Shown: positions 24,801-32,470 of the stretch, in pieces
Numbering within the stretch: the first letter of the stretch is position 1
How the letters are laid out: each line of letters begins with the position of its first letter
NCBI GenBank assembly: GCA_964510525.1
Contig: CAZECE010000052.1
Coordinates: 1 to 61,636, forward strand
Origin: CAZECE01 sp964510525
GTDB lineage: Bacteria; Pseudomonadota; Gammaproteobacteria; Pseudomonadales; JANQJO01
Direction of reading: 5' to 3'
Length of the DNA stretch: 61,636 nucleotides
Program-made: the position numbers and the translations under genes
Notes under the pieces: model-generated
Databases searched by the model: none
What the model saw: the letters and a program-made list of their open reading frames with translations, nothing else
What the model was told of the DNA's origin: nothing

Positions 24801-25300
24801 ACTTCCAAATAAAAATGATTGGGCAACGCCGAGAGGAGCGCCTGCATCGCTGCTTTGGCACCCGCTTGCTGACCCAACACCTGAGAACCAACCACACCAT
24901 TATGGCCACCGGATAAAAAAATCAGCCCCTCTTTAAACTTTAACAATTCCGCCCATGGAATTATGGGTTTATCCACCGGCTGGTGGTAGCGATAACCGTC
25001 TGACAACAAGCGCGTGAGATTTAAATAGCCTTGGTAATGCTTGATCAGTGCCGTCATCCGAACCGGCACCTCACACCAGGGAACCGATACCCAAATATCC
25101 GCCCCATAAATAGGCTTAATGCCAGCGGATACCGCACTTTTTTGAAATTTAACCAACGCAAACAAGTTGGATTCATCGGTAATGGCGGCTGCCGGCATTT
25201 TAAGCTCGGTTAAGCGCTGAATATAAGGCTTTATGCGAACCAGACCATCGACCAGAGAAAATTCACTGTGAACACGCAAATGCACAAAAGGGGTTGTCAT
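21872..25300 (-). CDS. dnaE: DNA polymerase III alpha subunit
   Basis: The replicative polymerase, 1142 residues. It opens with the PHP domain 'FVHLRVHSEFSLVDGLVRI', then the polymerase palm with 'PDFDIDFCMEGRDRVIEYV' (two catalytic Asp) and 'VGPGRGSGAGSLVAYAL', the 'YQEQVMQIAQVLAGYTLGQADMLRRAMGKKKPEEM' fingers, a helix-hairpin-helix region and a C-terminal OB fold ('IAGLVLGVRTMKSKRGGRNAFVTLDDRTGRIEVSVFGEVF'). It is the last gene of the lipid A/envelope cluster, as in E. coli. Confidence 0.97.
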   Translation of the reverse strand: MTTPFVHLRVHSEFSLVDGLVRIKPYIQRLTELKMPAAAITDESNLFALVKFQKSAVSAGIKPIYGADIWVSVPWCEVPVRMTALIKHYQGYLNLTRLLSDGYRYHQPVDKPIIPWAELLKFKEGLIFLSGGHNGVVGSQVLGQQAGAKAAMQALLSALPNHFYLEVQRLGRPEDEPYLRQVVALATEWQCPVVATNTVCFLEPSAFEAHEVRVCIHQGETLENPKRPRLYTDQQYLKSPTEMAELFADLPEAIENTHHIAMRCSAEVPLGTYYLPNYPIPDGHTIESYLVHLAEVGLKERIAFLQMQNSELDVAAYQARLKVELDIINQMGFPGYFLIVMDFIQWAKDNQIPVGPGRGSGAGSLVAYALKITDLDPLTYDLLFERFLNPERVSMPDFDIDFCMEGRDRVIEYVAETYGRDAVSQIITYGSMAAKAVVRDVGRVLGKPYGFVDRIAKLVPFELGMTLTKALEHEAQLKALYDDDDEVHDILDRALELEGLTRNVGKHAGGVVIAPGALTDLVPLYCDNQGENLVTQFDKDDVEQAGLVKFDFLGLRTLTIIDWALKNIVKNGRDPVSIESIPLDDKPTFSLLESGVTTAVFQLESRGMKELIKRLKPSSFEDIVALVALFRPGPLQSGMVDDFINRKHGRAEVTYPHPWLEPILENTYGVILYQEQVMQIAQVLAGYTLGQADMLRRAMGKKKPEEMAKQRELFLSGSGKLEIEADTANYIFDLMEKFAGYGFNKSHSAAYALLSYQTAWLKTHYPSEFMAAVLSSDMDNTDKVVVLVEECRDIGLEVSSPRLNESLYAFSVKGERIIYGLGAIKGVGESAIESVVKERLQKGEYTSLFNFVSRVDLRKLNRRTLEAMCRAGALDELGPDRATIFENFGGALDWAEQQSRRKANGLMDLFADIDSLEPELVAATSWTDKERLQGEKQTLGLYLTGHPIDEYEAELRQWVSNTINRLEPTGRGQSRTIAGLVLGVRTMKSKRGGRNAFVTLDDRTGRIEVSVFGEVFERCQSVLIKDEIILVEGEISNDEYSDSLKIKANNLISYADAQTHFARALRLQVCGDQAANVQFVDCLVQALEPYRGDGKCPVLIDYQHKQARVSLQLSEHWKIQPKSELRNHLLDQPGIESVQWVY

Positions 25301-25336
25301 AACCTTTTCCTACGGATCAAACTTGATGACTGATCT

Positions 25337-25382
25337 ACTCGTTATTGGCCTATTTTTGACTGGCCCACTCATTACTGGGCTA
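25337..25382. repeat. duplicated gene end, 16-bp units 30 bases apart
   Basis: ACTCGTTATTGGCCTA (25337-25352) and ACTCATTACTGGGCTA (25367-25382) match at 13 of 16 positions. The second contains the Leu-Ala-Gln-stop end of rnhB (minus strand), the first lies just after the stop. Confidence 0.6.
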
Positions 25383-25959
25383 ACATGGCCTTGTTGTCTA
25401 ACATCACTTTTTTAACAGGGCCAAAGCTTCGTCGATGCACCTCAGTCAACCCCAGATCAATCAAGGCTTGACGGTGCTCTTTGGTCGGGTAGCCCTTGTT
25501 GCGCGCCCACCCATAACCCGGGAAACGCGCATGCAATGCATCCATCTCCGCATCGCGATGCACTTTAGCAATGATTGACGCGGCGCCAATACAGGGTTCA
25601 GACAAATCTCCCTGAATAACGGCCTGAGCCGGCATGGGTAAATCAGGCACCTGTTTGCCATCGACCAAAACCCTATCAGGCTGAACCGGCAGTGCTAAAA
25701 CCGCTCGCCGCATGGCCAATAAACTGGCCTGAAGAATGTTAATCGCATCAATCTCGTCAACTTCGGCGCGGCCCAATGCCCAAGCATACGCATGGTTTTT
25801 GATGATCTCAGCTAACCGAACCCGCTTTTTTTCAGACAGTTTTTTTGAATCGGTAATGCCTTCAATCGGATGCTTGGGATCCAAAATAACCGCAGCTGCC
25901 ACCACCGGACCCGCTAAAGGGCCACGGCCCACCTCATCCACTCCGGCTATTAACGTCAT
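25372..25959 (-). CDS. rnhB: ribonuclease HII
   Basis: The 195-residue protein begins 'LIAGVDEVGRGPLAGPVVAAAVIL', with the DEDD-type active site Asp-Glu in 'GVDEVGRG'. Next come 'DSKKLSEKKR', 'VDGKQVPDLP', 'GDLSEPCIGAASIIAKVHRDAEM' and 'YGWARNKGYPTKEH', all RNase HII hallmarks. It removes ribonucleotides from DNA-RNA hybrids. It lies between lpxB and dnaE in the conserved operon order. Confidence 0.96.
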   Translation of the reverse strand: MTLIAGVDEVGRGPLAGPVVAAAVILDPKHPIEGITDSKKLSEKKRVRLAEIIKNHAYAWALGRAEVDEIDAINILQASLLAMRRAVLALPVQPDRVLVDGKQVPDLPMPAQAVIQGDLSEPCIGAASIIAKVHRDAEMDALHARFPGYGWARNKGYPTKEHRQALIDLGLTEVHRRSFGPVKKVMLDNKAMLAQ

Positions 25960-25993
25960 TGATACCTATCCCTGGTTAGATGAAAATCAATTC

Positions 25994-27199
25994 TTATCTT
26001 ATCATCTCAACACTGCGTGAAGCCGGTGTCTCAGGAGAGACCAAAGCCGGCTCTAACGGCTCATGGCGCAGTAAAGACATAACGGCTTGAGCGGCCAGCA
26101 CATCGGCCTCTTTTTTTAAGCTGTGATGAATAGACAAGAAAATTTCTTGCAGCAACGCCCGACGATTGGATTGAAACAACGTCAGCACCGCCTCTGCAAT
26201 ACTCTCTGGCTTGCAATCATCTTGAACGTATTCCGGCACAATTTTTTTGTCCGCCAAAATATTGGGCAAAGCAATAAAACGAGCCTTTACCAATGGCGCA
26301 ATCAACCGATGCGATAACCAACTCCATCGATACGTCACCACCATCGGGCACTTATACAACAGCGCTTCTAAAGACACAGTGCCAGACGTCATCAACGCCA
26401 CATCAGCAGCCGCTAACACAGCACCGGCGTTAGCATCCATTAATTCAACCGCTCGCCCAACCTCAGGAGCTGCATTTTGTAACAAATGCTCGATAGAACT
26501 CCTTAAAGCAGGGCGTGCGATTGGTAACAAACAACGCAACTCCGGTTTGCTCTTCAGCAAAATCGCCAAAGCTGACAGCTGAGTCGGTAAATTATGTAAG
26601 ATTTCAGATTGGCGAGACCCAGGCAACAATGCCACCACCGAATCCACAGCGTTCAAACCTAACGCTTCTCTGGCCGCTTTAACATTTTGCTCCAGCGCTA
26701 TTTGATCCGCTAATGGATGGCCCACACACACCGCCATCACATTGGCTTGCTGGTAAAGGTGTTGCTCAAACGGAAACAGGGTCAACACCAAATCCATCGA
26801 TTTCTGGATGGTCTTCAAGCGCCCAGAACGCCACGCCCAAATCGATGGGCTAACATACTGCACTGTTTTAATGCCCAAAGGATTTAACCGCTGAGCTAAG
26901 CCTAAATTAAAATCCGGAGCATCAATACCGATAAACAAGTCAGCGCGTATTTTTCGGGACCGCAGTACAATGTCTCGCCGGATGCCCATCAGCTTCGGCA
27001 GTCTCGCCAACACCGCCGTAATACCCATCACCGACAGTGATTCCAACGCATGCCAAGACTCTAAACCCTCGGCGATCATTTTGGGTCCCCCAATACCGAA
27101 ACACTCTAAATCCGGTATCGCCGCTTTTAATTGCCGAATTAAACCTGCACCTAATGCATCACCCGACAACTCACCTGCCACCAAAACAATGCGTGTCAT
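25994..27199 (-). CDS. lpxB: lipid-A-disaccharide synthase
   Basis: From the ATG at 27199, one base after the lpxA stop, the protein is 401 residues and starts MTRIVLVAGELSGDALGAGLI, the family start. Other blocks are 'FGIGGPKM', 'LFIGIDAPDFNLGLAQRL', 'YVSPSIWAWRSGRLKTI', 'LFPFEQHLYQ', 'CVGHPLAD' and 'LLPGSRQSEI'. It joins lipid X and UDP-diacylglucosamine. The longer frame up to 27253 adds residues that overlap lpxA and do not match the family. Confidence 0.96.
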   Translation of the reverse strand: MTRIVLVAGELSGDALGAGLIRQLKAAIPDLECFGIGGPKMIAEGLESWHALESLSVMGITAVLARLPKLMGIRRDIVLRSRKIRADLFIGIDAPDFNLGLAQRLNPLGIKTVQYVSPSIWAWRSGRLKTIQKSMDLVLTLFPFEQHLYQQANVMAVCVGHPLADQIALEQNVKAAREALGLNAVDSVVALLPGSRQSEILHNLPTQLSALAILLKSKPELRCLLPIARPALRSSIEHLLQNAAPEVGRAVELMDANAGAVLAAADVALMTSGTVSLEALLYKCPMVVTYRWSWLSHRLIAPLVKARFIALPNILADKKIVPEYVQDDCKPESIAEAVLTLFQSNRRALLQEIFLSIHHSLKKEADVLAAQAVMSLLRHEPLEPALVSPETPASRSVEMIR

Positions 27200-27200
27200 C

Positions 27201-27992
27201 TCAGCGCACAATACCTCTCGTCGAATGTTGCAAGGAACGCTGTAAGGACTCAATAAAAAGCGTCATTTCTGGACCCGACTGCAATTCCAAACGTATTTTC
27301 TCGATCGCTTCTGCCAAAGACAAACCCTGACGAAATACGCATTTATACGCCTTGCGTAACGCCTGTATCAAAGCTTTATCGTAACCTCGGCGACGCATGC
27401 CCTCAAAATTCATCCCTCGAGCCTTCGCCATATTACCCTGCACCATCACAAAGGCAGGCACATCTTTATTAATCGCGGTACACATCGCCGACATACTGTA
27501 TGCACCCACATGGCAAAATTGGTGGACGGCCGTAAAGCCCCCCAAAATAGCCCCATCCCCAATACGCACATGACCGGCTAAGGTCGCATTATTCGCCAAA
27601 ATAGTGTGGCTTTGAATGTCGCAATCATGCCCCACATGCACATAAGCCATCAATAGATTGTGATCACCTAGGGTAGTTTCACCTCGGTCTTGAACAGTGC
27701 CCCGATTTAATGTCACGCTTTCACGAATAACATTATGATCGCCAATCACCAAACGCGTCGGCTCTCCTCGATACTTTTTATCCTGGCAATCCGCACCAAC
27801 GGAAGCAAAAGAAAACACTCGGTTGTGTTCACCTAAAACTGTCGGTCCTGAAATCACCACATGCGCATCAATTTGAGTGTGCGCGCCAATCTGCACATCA
27901 GGACCAATCACCGAATAGGCCCCCACAGACACGGCTTCACCCAATTCCGCTTTGGGATCAATAATAGCAGTGGGATGAATATCAATGTTCAC
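27201..27992 (-). CDS. lpxA: UDP-N-acetylglucosamine acyltransferase
   Basis: The 263-residue protein is a left-handed beta-helix of hexapeptide repeats ('HPTAIIDPKAELGEAVSVGAYSVIGPDVQIGAH...') with the catalytic His region 'LLMAYVHVGHDCDI', and a helical C-terminus ('FEGMRRRGYDKALIQALRKAYK'). It transfers the first acyl chain in lipid A synthesis. It directly precedes lpxB. Confidence 0.96.
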   Translation of the reverse strand: MNIDIHPTAIIDPKAELGEAVSVGAYSVIGPDVQIGAHTQIDAHVVISGPTVLGEHNRVFSFASVGADCQDKKYRGEPTRLVIGDHNVIRESVTLNRGTVQDRGETTLGDHNLLMAYVHVGHDCDIQSHTILANNATLAGHVRIGDGAILGGFTAVHQFCHVGAYSMSAMCTAINKDVPAFVMVQGNMAKARGMNFEGMRRRGYDKALIQALRKAYKCVFRQGLSLAEAIEKIRLELQSGPEMTLFIESLQRSLQHSTRGIVR

Positions 27993-28002
27993 AGGCCGCC
28001 CT

Positions 28003-28452
28003 TCACATCTCTTCTTGGGGCTTTTTCGCCACCATTAATTCCGCTTGCGCCGCAATTTTATCATCCACTTTGGCCACACAGTCAAATACCCAAATACCGC
28101 GTTTAACACTGCGTTTAGTCGCTTCTAAAACCAGCTGATCACCAGGGACCACTGGCTGGCGAAACCGGGCTTTATTAATGCCTACCAACAAGCACACCCA
28201 ACCCTCTCCAGCTGACTTTTCCAAGGTTTTAAAACCCAAAACCCCACAGGCTTGCGCCAAAGCTTCAATAATCAACACCCCCGGCATGACCGGTTGTCCA
28301 GGAAAGTGCCCATTAAAAAAAGGCTCATTCACGGTGACATTTTTATACCCAACAATGGAATCATCTAACTGCAAATCGACCACGCGATCAATCAATAAAA
28401 ACGGGTATCGGTGAGGTAACAACCTCTGTATATCAATGGAATCCAACAACAT
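28003..28452 (-). CDS. fabZ: 3-hydroxyacyl-[acyl-carrier-protein] dehydratase FabZ
   Basis: The 149-residue hot-dog-fold enzyme starts 'DIQRLLPHRYPFLLIDRVVDL' (catalytic His in LPHRYPFLL) and has 'NEPFFNGHFPGQPVMPGVLIIEALAQACGVL' with the catalytic Glu. It dehydrates 3-hydroxyacyl-ACP for fatty acid synthesis and balances the pool that LpxA and LpxD use. It sits between lpxD and lpxA. Confidence 0.96.
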   Translation of the reverse strand: MLLDSIDIQRLLPHRYPFLLIDRVVDLQLDDSIVGYKNVTVNEPFFNGHFPGQPVMPGVLIIEALAQACGVLGFKTLEKSAGEGWVCLLVGINKARFRQPVVPGDQLVLEATKRSVKRGIWVFDCVAKVDDKIAAQAELMVAKKPQEEM

Positions 28453-28484
28453 AATGGTCTGTCTTTCTTGTCTGAATGAACAAT

Positions 28485-28514
28485 AGAATCTACAACTTCA
28501 GAATCTACAACTTC
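28485..28514. repeat. perfect 15-bp tandem repeat x2
   Basis: AGAATCTACAACTTC occurs at 28485-28499 and 28500-28514 without mismatch, four bases after the lpxD stop on the minus strand. Confidence 0.92.
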
Positions 28515-28517
28515 GGC

Positions 28518-29513
28518 TTACAAACGTCGGCGCCAACCGGCCACTAAGCGTCGCCAACGTTGGGCAGGCCACAATCCTGTCCCTGAAGCGTAATGACCGG
28601 GTTGATCAATCGACTTAGTGACCTGGGCCTGCATGCCAATGTGCACATGATCCACCAATTCGACATGACCTGCAATCCCACAGGCACCAGCCAACGTGCA
28701 CCAGCGTCCGATTTTGGCACTTCCAGCAATACCCACACAGCCCGCAATGGCCGTATACGCTCCAATCACACAGTTATGGGCGATTTGAACCTGGTTATCA
28801 ATAATGACGCCTTGATCAATGTGGGTATCAGACAGCGCACCTCGATCAATGGTCGTACAAGCACCTACCTGAACATCATCACCCAAGATCACCCCACCTA
28901 ATTGCGCTATTCGCACCCAGCCTTGCTCGGTCGGGGCATACCCAAAGCCTTCCGCGCCTATCACAGCCCCACTGTGCACCCTAACTCGATTACCCGCTTT
29001 GACACCCGGATAAAAAATCACATGATCGAACAACCGAGTTGCTTCTCCCAGCGTGCAACCCGCGCCCAAACTGGTATGCCCACCGATACGAGAGTCTTCC
29101 CCAATCACACAATGGGCACCGATCACAGAATAAGGGCCAATGCACACATTGGCCTCCAGAGTCGCACTGGGATCAACAACGGCTGTTGGATGAACATTAG
29201 GGGATGCAGTACGGACTACTGAAGACTCAGGTTCAGGTTCAAACCAGTGAGAAGCCAACGCATACGCCAAATAAGGGTCTGGGACGACAATTTTGGAACC
29301 AGGACACAAGCCGGCATCTCGCTCTGAAATCAATACACAGCCGGCAGAAGTGTTTTTAAGTTGTGACTTATAAACCTTATTGGCAAAAAAACTTAAGTTA
29401 TTCGATTGCGCCTGATCCAGGGTCGCAATTGATGAGACAACCTGATCTGGGTCACCCTGCAATTCACCACTCAGCCGTTCAGCGATGGTGCCCAATGATA
29501 GAGAGAAAGGCAC
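28518..29513 (-). CDS. lpxD: UDP-3-O-(3-hydroxyacyl)glucosamine N-acyltransferase
   Basis: The 331-residue protein has the LpxD N-terminal uridine-binding domain ('SLGTIAERLSGELQGDPDQVVSSIATLDQAQSNNLSFFANKVY'), a hexapeptide-repeat helix, and the catalytic His region 'VIIDNQVQIAHNCVIGAYTAIAGCVGIAGSAKIG'. It adds the second acyl chain (to nitrogen) in lipid A synthesis. The C-terminal helix is short and very basic (QRWRRLVAGWRRRL). It follows skp and precedes fabZ. Confidence 0.95.
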   Translation of the reverse strand: MPFSLSLGTIAERLSGELQGDPDQVVSSIATLDQAQSNNLSFFANKVYKSQLKNTSAGCVLISERDAGLCPGSKIVVPDPYLAYALASHWFEPEPESSVVRTASPNVHPTAVVDPSATLEANVCIGPYSVIGAHCVIGEDSRIGGHTSLGAGCTLGEATRLFDHVIFYPGVKAGNRVRVHSGAVIGAEGFGYAPTEQGWVRIAQLGGVILGDDVQVGACTTIDRGALSDTHIDQGVIIDNQVQIAHNCVIGAYTAIAGCVGIAGSAKIGRWCTLAGACGIAGHVELVDHVHIGMQAQVTKSIDQPGHYASGTGLWPAQRWRRLVAGWRRRL

Positions 29514-29531
29514 AGACAGTTAGACCGAACG

Positions 29532-30050
29532 TTATTTTTGCTTGTCTAAAATTTTCGTAATGTCTTCAGTAATGTCGTAAGCAGAACCGGCATACACTAG
29601 CGCCTGTTTGTGAATCACCACATCATACCCGCCCTTATCCACGACGGCTTTCACCGCCTCGAGAAAAACCGGACGCATCTCTTGAACAATGTCCTGTTGG
29701 CCTTCTTTCTGACGTTTTTGGTATTTCTTAACCAAAAAGTTACGATCAAGATTTTTATCTTCCAGCTCTTTCAGCAGCTTCTCTTGCTGTGCCGCACTCA
29801 TCACATCACCATCTGTGTCCAGTCGCTTACTCAATGTATCCAGTTCATCATCCAACTGCTCAATCTTTTCTTTGTCCGACTCTAACTCTTTTTTCAACTC
29901 CTCCAACTTGGCTTTAGCCGGTTTAGACTTTAGCAAGGCTACCAAGTTATCGGCTACGGCAATTTTAGGCCCTTTAGCCCAACTGGGTAACGCCAAGGTG
30001 CTGCAAATCACCAACACAATAACCGACATCACGTGACTGTATTTGTTCAT
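29532..30050 (-). CDS. skp: OmpH/Skp family periplasmic chaperone
   Basis: The ATG at 30050 has GGAG six bases upstream; the longer frame would need a TTG. The 172-residue protein has a signal peptide (VIVLVICSTLALPSWA|KG), a short strand 'KIAVADNLVALLKSKPAKAKLEELKKELE', a long coiled-coil of charged heptads (about residues 45-120), and a C-terminal strand 'GGYDVVIHKQALVYAGSAYDITEDITKILD', the Skp fold. It would hold outer-membrane proteins for BamA, whose gene is directly upstream. Confidence 0.9.
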   Translation of the reverse strand: MNKYSHVMSVIVLVICSTLALPSWAKGPKIAVADNLVALLKSKPAKAKLEELKKELESDKEKIEQLDDELDTLSKRLDTDGDVMSAAQQEKLLKELEDKNLDRNFLVKKYQKRQKEGQQDIVQEMRPVFLEAVKAVVDKGGYDVVIHKQALVYAGSAYDITEDITKILDKQK

Positions 30051-30067
30051 AATCATCTCCAACTGTA

Positions 30068-30085
30068 TTAAAACCGTTAAAACGT
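30068..30085. repeat. 9-bp tandem repeat x2 at the bamA stop
   Basis: TTAAAACCG (30068-30076) is followed by TTAAAACGT (30077-30085). On the minus strand each copy reads ...TTTTAA, and the second carries the bamA stop codon. Confidence 0.5.
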
Positions 30086-32470
30086 CTGGCCCAATGAGAA
30101 ATCAAAAAATTGTTTTTCATCCCGCTCTGTTTCATTGAACGCTTTAGCAAAAGACATTGTAATGGGTCCTATGGCGGTGATCCAGGTAAAGCCAAAACCA
30201 AGGGAATAACGAAGCTCATCAAACGCAATGTCGTTGCCTGGTTCGTCTCGTCGCTCTGTATCAAACACGCTGCCAAAATCTAAGAAAAACGCCGTGCGAG
30301 TTGAACGCTTGTCTTTCAAAAACGGCGTAGGGAAAATCATTTCAACCGAACCTTCGGTTAATAAATCTCCACCAAAAGGATCACCCGCACTGTCCCTAGG
30401 ACCAATACTGCGAATATCAAAGCCGCGAATCGAGCCAATACCACCTGAATAGAAGTGCTTATAAAAAGGCAGTTGGGCCGTGTCCTGATAGCCATCGCCA
30501 AAGCCTAACTCGGTACGGAAACGCAACACCCAGGATTTTGTGATCGGCTGATAACGATCCCCTTGATACGTTAATTTGTAGTACTCTAAATCACTCCCCG
30601 GCAGAGCCAATTCCAACGCCAAACGGTTTAGCGACCCTTGATCCGGCAGCAACCCTTTGTTTAACGTACTGCGTCGCCAACTGGAGGTTAACGTATAGCT
30701 GTCGTATCCAGCGGATTGATTGCCACCAAACGCATCGTTATAACCGATAAAACTCTTCACTTCGTCTGCTGACGCATCAAACGCAATGATTTTGGTGTTA
30801 TCCACCCCCAAAGAAAAGCTGATGCGCTCGTCTTCATTGATTGGGTACCCAAAGGTCATGTTAGCGCCTTTGGCGTCCGCTCGAAAGCGTGAGAACTCAC
30901 TTCTTTCCGAGAAATCCGTTTCGCTAAAATAAACCCCATAGCCTCTGGACACCCCATGAACCGTAAAATAGGGGTCTAAAAAGGAAAAGTTATAAGAATC
31001 TCGAATGTCATTGCGCTGCAATGCAAACGACACCTGGTTGCCTGTACCTAAAAAATTTCGCTGACTTAAGTTAGCACCAAACACAATACCAGCACCGTTT
31101 TGATAACCAATACTGGCACCAATGGAACCAGAAGGCTGCTCTTCGACCGCGTACTTAACGTCGACTTGATCCTCAGTGCCGGGCACAGGATCTAAAGACA
31201 CACGAACCCCTTTAAAAAACCCCAAGCGCTCTAAGCGCGTTTTAGACAACTCAATTTTTTCACCAGATGCCCACGCCCCTTCCATTTGACGCATCTCACG
31301 ACGAAGCACCTCATCTCGCGTCCTTTGATTGCCGGAAAACTCAATCCGACGCACATACACACGCTGACCGGCATCAATAAAAAAGTTCAAATCAACCCGA
31401 CCGTCCTCAATTTGAGTCACCGCCTTAACGTTGGCAAACGTAAAGCCCGCGTTTCCCAGATGCTTGGCAATCAAATCTTCTGACAAAGTCACCAATCGGC
31501 GAGAGAAAAATTGATCCTGGCGCACGACAATCAAGCGCTCGATTTCATCGTCTGGCACTGGCAAGCGCCCCGTCCAGGTTACCGAACCGACTTCATAGCG
31601 CTCACCTTCCACAATGTTCACTGAGATATAAATGTGTTCTTTTTCAGGATCAATCGATACCTGAGTGGATTCGATTTTAAAATTAATGTAACCACGATCC
31701 ATGTAAAAAGAACGGAGATTTTCCAGATCACCCGCTAAACGCTCCCTGGCGTATTTATCATCACCTTTAAAAAATGACCAAAAATGGCTTTCTTTTAATT
31801 GAAACAAATCCAACAAATCAGTTTTTGAAAAAGCCTGATTGCCAACAATATTGACGTGTTTTATGGAGGCCACCTTACCTTCTTTCACATCAATGTTGAT
31901 TTTGACGCGATTTCGAGACATCGGCACCAACTCAGCCGTTACTCGGGCACCATAACGACCCTGAGCAACATACTGACGCTCCATTTCAACCTGCACACGC
32001 TCCAAGGTCGCACGTTTAAACACACTGCCTTTGGCCAGGCCAACTCGCTTGAGACCTTCCAGCAAATCGTCTTCCGTAATGGCTTTATTACCCGAAATGT
32101 CTATTGCACTGATCGACGGCCTTTCAGACACCACAATAATAACGGCATCACCTAAGCGCCTCATCTCAACGTTTTCAAAATCACCGGACGCAAAGACATT
32201 GTGAATAATCTGGGGAACCCGGCTGGGATCGAACGATTCACCGACGGCAAATGGCAGCATCCGAAACACTTTTGCCACCGGTATGCGCTGCAACCCTTGC
32301 ACTCGTATGTCAGTAACCACAAAAGGCTGGCTGAGCAACATCTGGGGGTGAGTATCAAAAGGCTTCGCTACAGCACCTTCTGCTACAGCACCTTCTGCTA
32401 CAGCACCTTGGCTCAAGTGGATAGCCCAAGCTAAACAAACCGCTCCTGTTAGATTACGCGATCGGATCAA
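30077..32470 (-). CDS. bamA: outer membrane protein assembly factor BamA
   Basis: The 797-residue protein has a signal peptide, five POTRA domains (about residues 45-420, starting 'FVVTDIRVQGLQRIPVAKVFRMLPFAVGE'), and a 16-strand barrel ending DFSLGQTF with terminal Phe. 'GGIGSIRGFDIRSIGP' carries the RGF motif. The start is TTG at 32470, in a TTGA overlap with the rseP stop; no ATG lies before the signal peptide. Directly at the cleavage region, AVAEG occurs three times from a 15-bp tandem repeat, giving several AxA sites. It inserts barrel proteins into the outer membrane. Confidence 0.95.
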   Translation of the reverse strand: MIRSRNLTGAVCLAWAIHLSQGAVAEGAVAEGAVAKPFDTHPQMLLSQPFVVTDIRVQGLQRIPVAKVFRMLPFAVGESFDPSRVPQIIHNVFASGDFENVEMRRLGDAVIIVVSERPSISAIDISGNKAITEDDLLEGLKRVGLAKGSVFKRATLERVQVEMERQYVAQGRYGARVTAELVPMSRNRVKINIDVKEGKVASIKHVNIVGNQAFSKTDLLDLFQLKESHFWSFFKGDDKYARERLAGDLENLRSFYMDRGYINFKIESTQVSIDPEKEHIYISVNIVEGERYEVGSVTWTGRLPVPDDEIERLIVVRQDQFFSRRLVTLSEDLIAKHLGNAGFTFANVKAVTQIEDGRVDLNFFIDAGQRVYVRRIEFSGNQRTRDEVLRREMRQMEGAWASGEKIELSKTRLERLGFFKGVRVSLDPVPGTEDQVDVKYAVEEQPSGSIGASIGYQNGAGIVFGANLSQRNFLGTGNQVSFALQRNDIRDSYNFSFLDPYFTVHGVSRGYGVYFSETDFSERSEFSRFRADAKGANMTFGYPINEDERISFSLGVDNTKIIAFDASADEVKSFIGYNDAFGGNQSAGYDSYTLTSSWRRSTLNKGLLPDQGSLNRLALELALPGSDLEYYKLTYQGDRYQPITKSWVLRFRTELGFGDGYQDTAQLPFYKHFYSGGIGSIRGFDIRSIGPRDSAGDPFGGDLLTEGSVEMIFPTPFLKDKRSTRTAFFLDFGSVFDTERRDEPGNDIAFDELRYSLGFGFTWITAIGPITMSFAKAFNETERDEKQFFDFSLGQTF
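32367..32411. repeat. 15-bp tandem repeat x3 in the bamA signal region
   Basis: GCTACAGCACCTTCT occurs at 32367-32381 and 32382-32396, and with two end changes at 32397-32411. It encodes repeated Gly-Ala-Val-Ala-Glu at the signal peptidase site of BamA. Confidence 0.95.
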
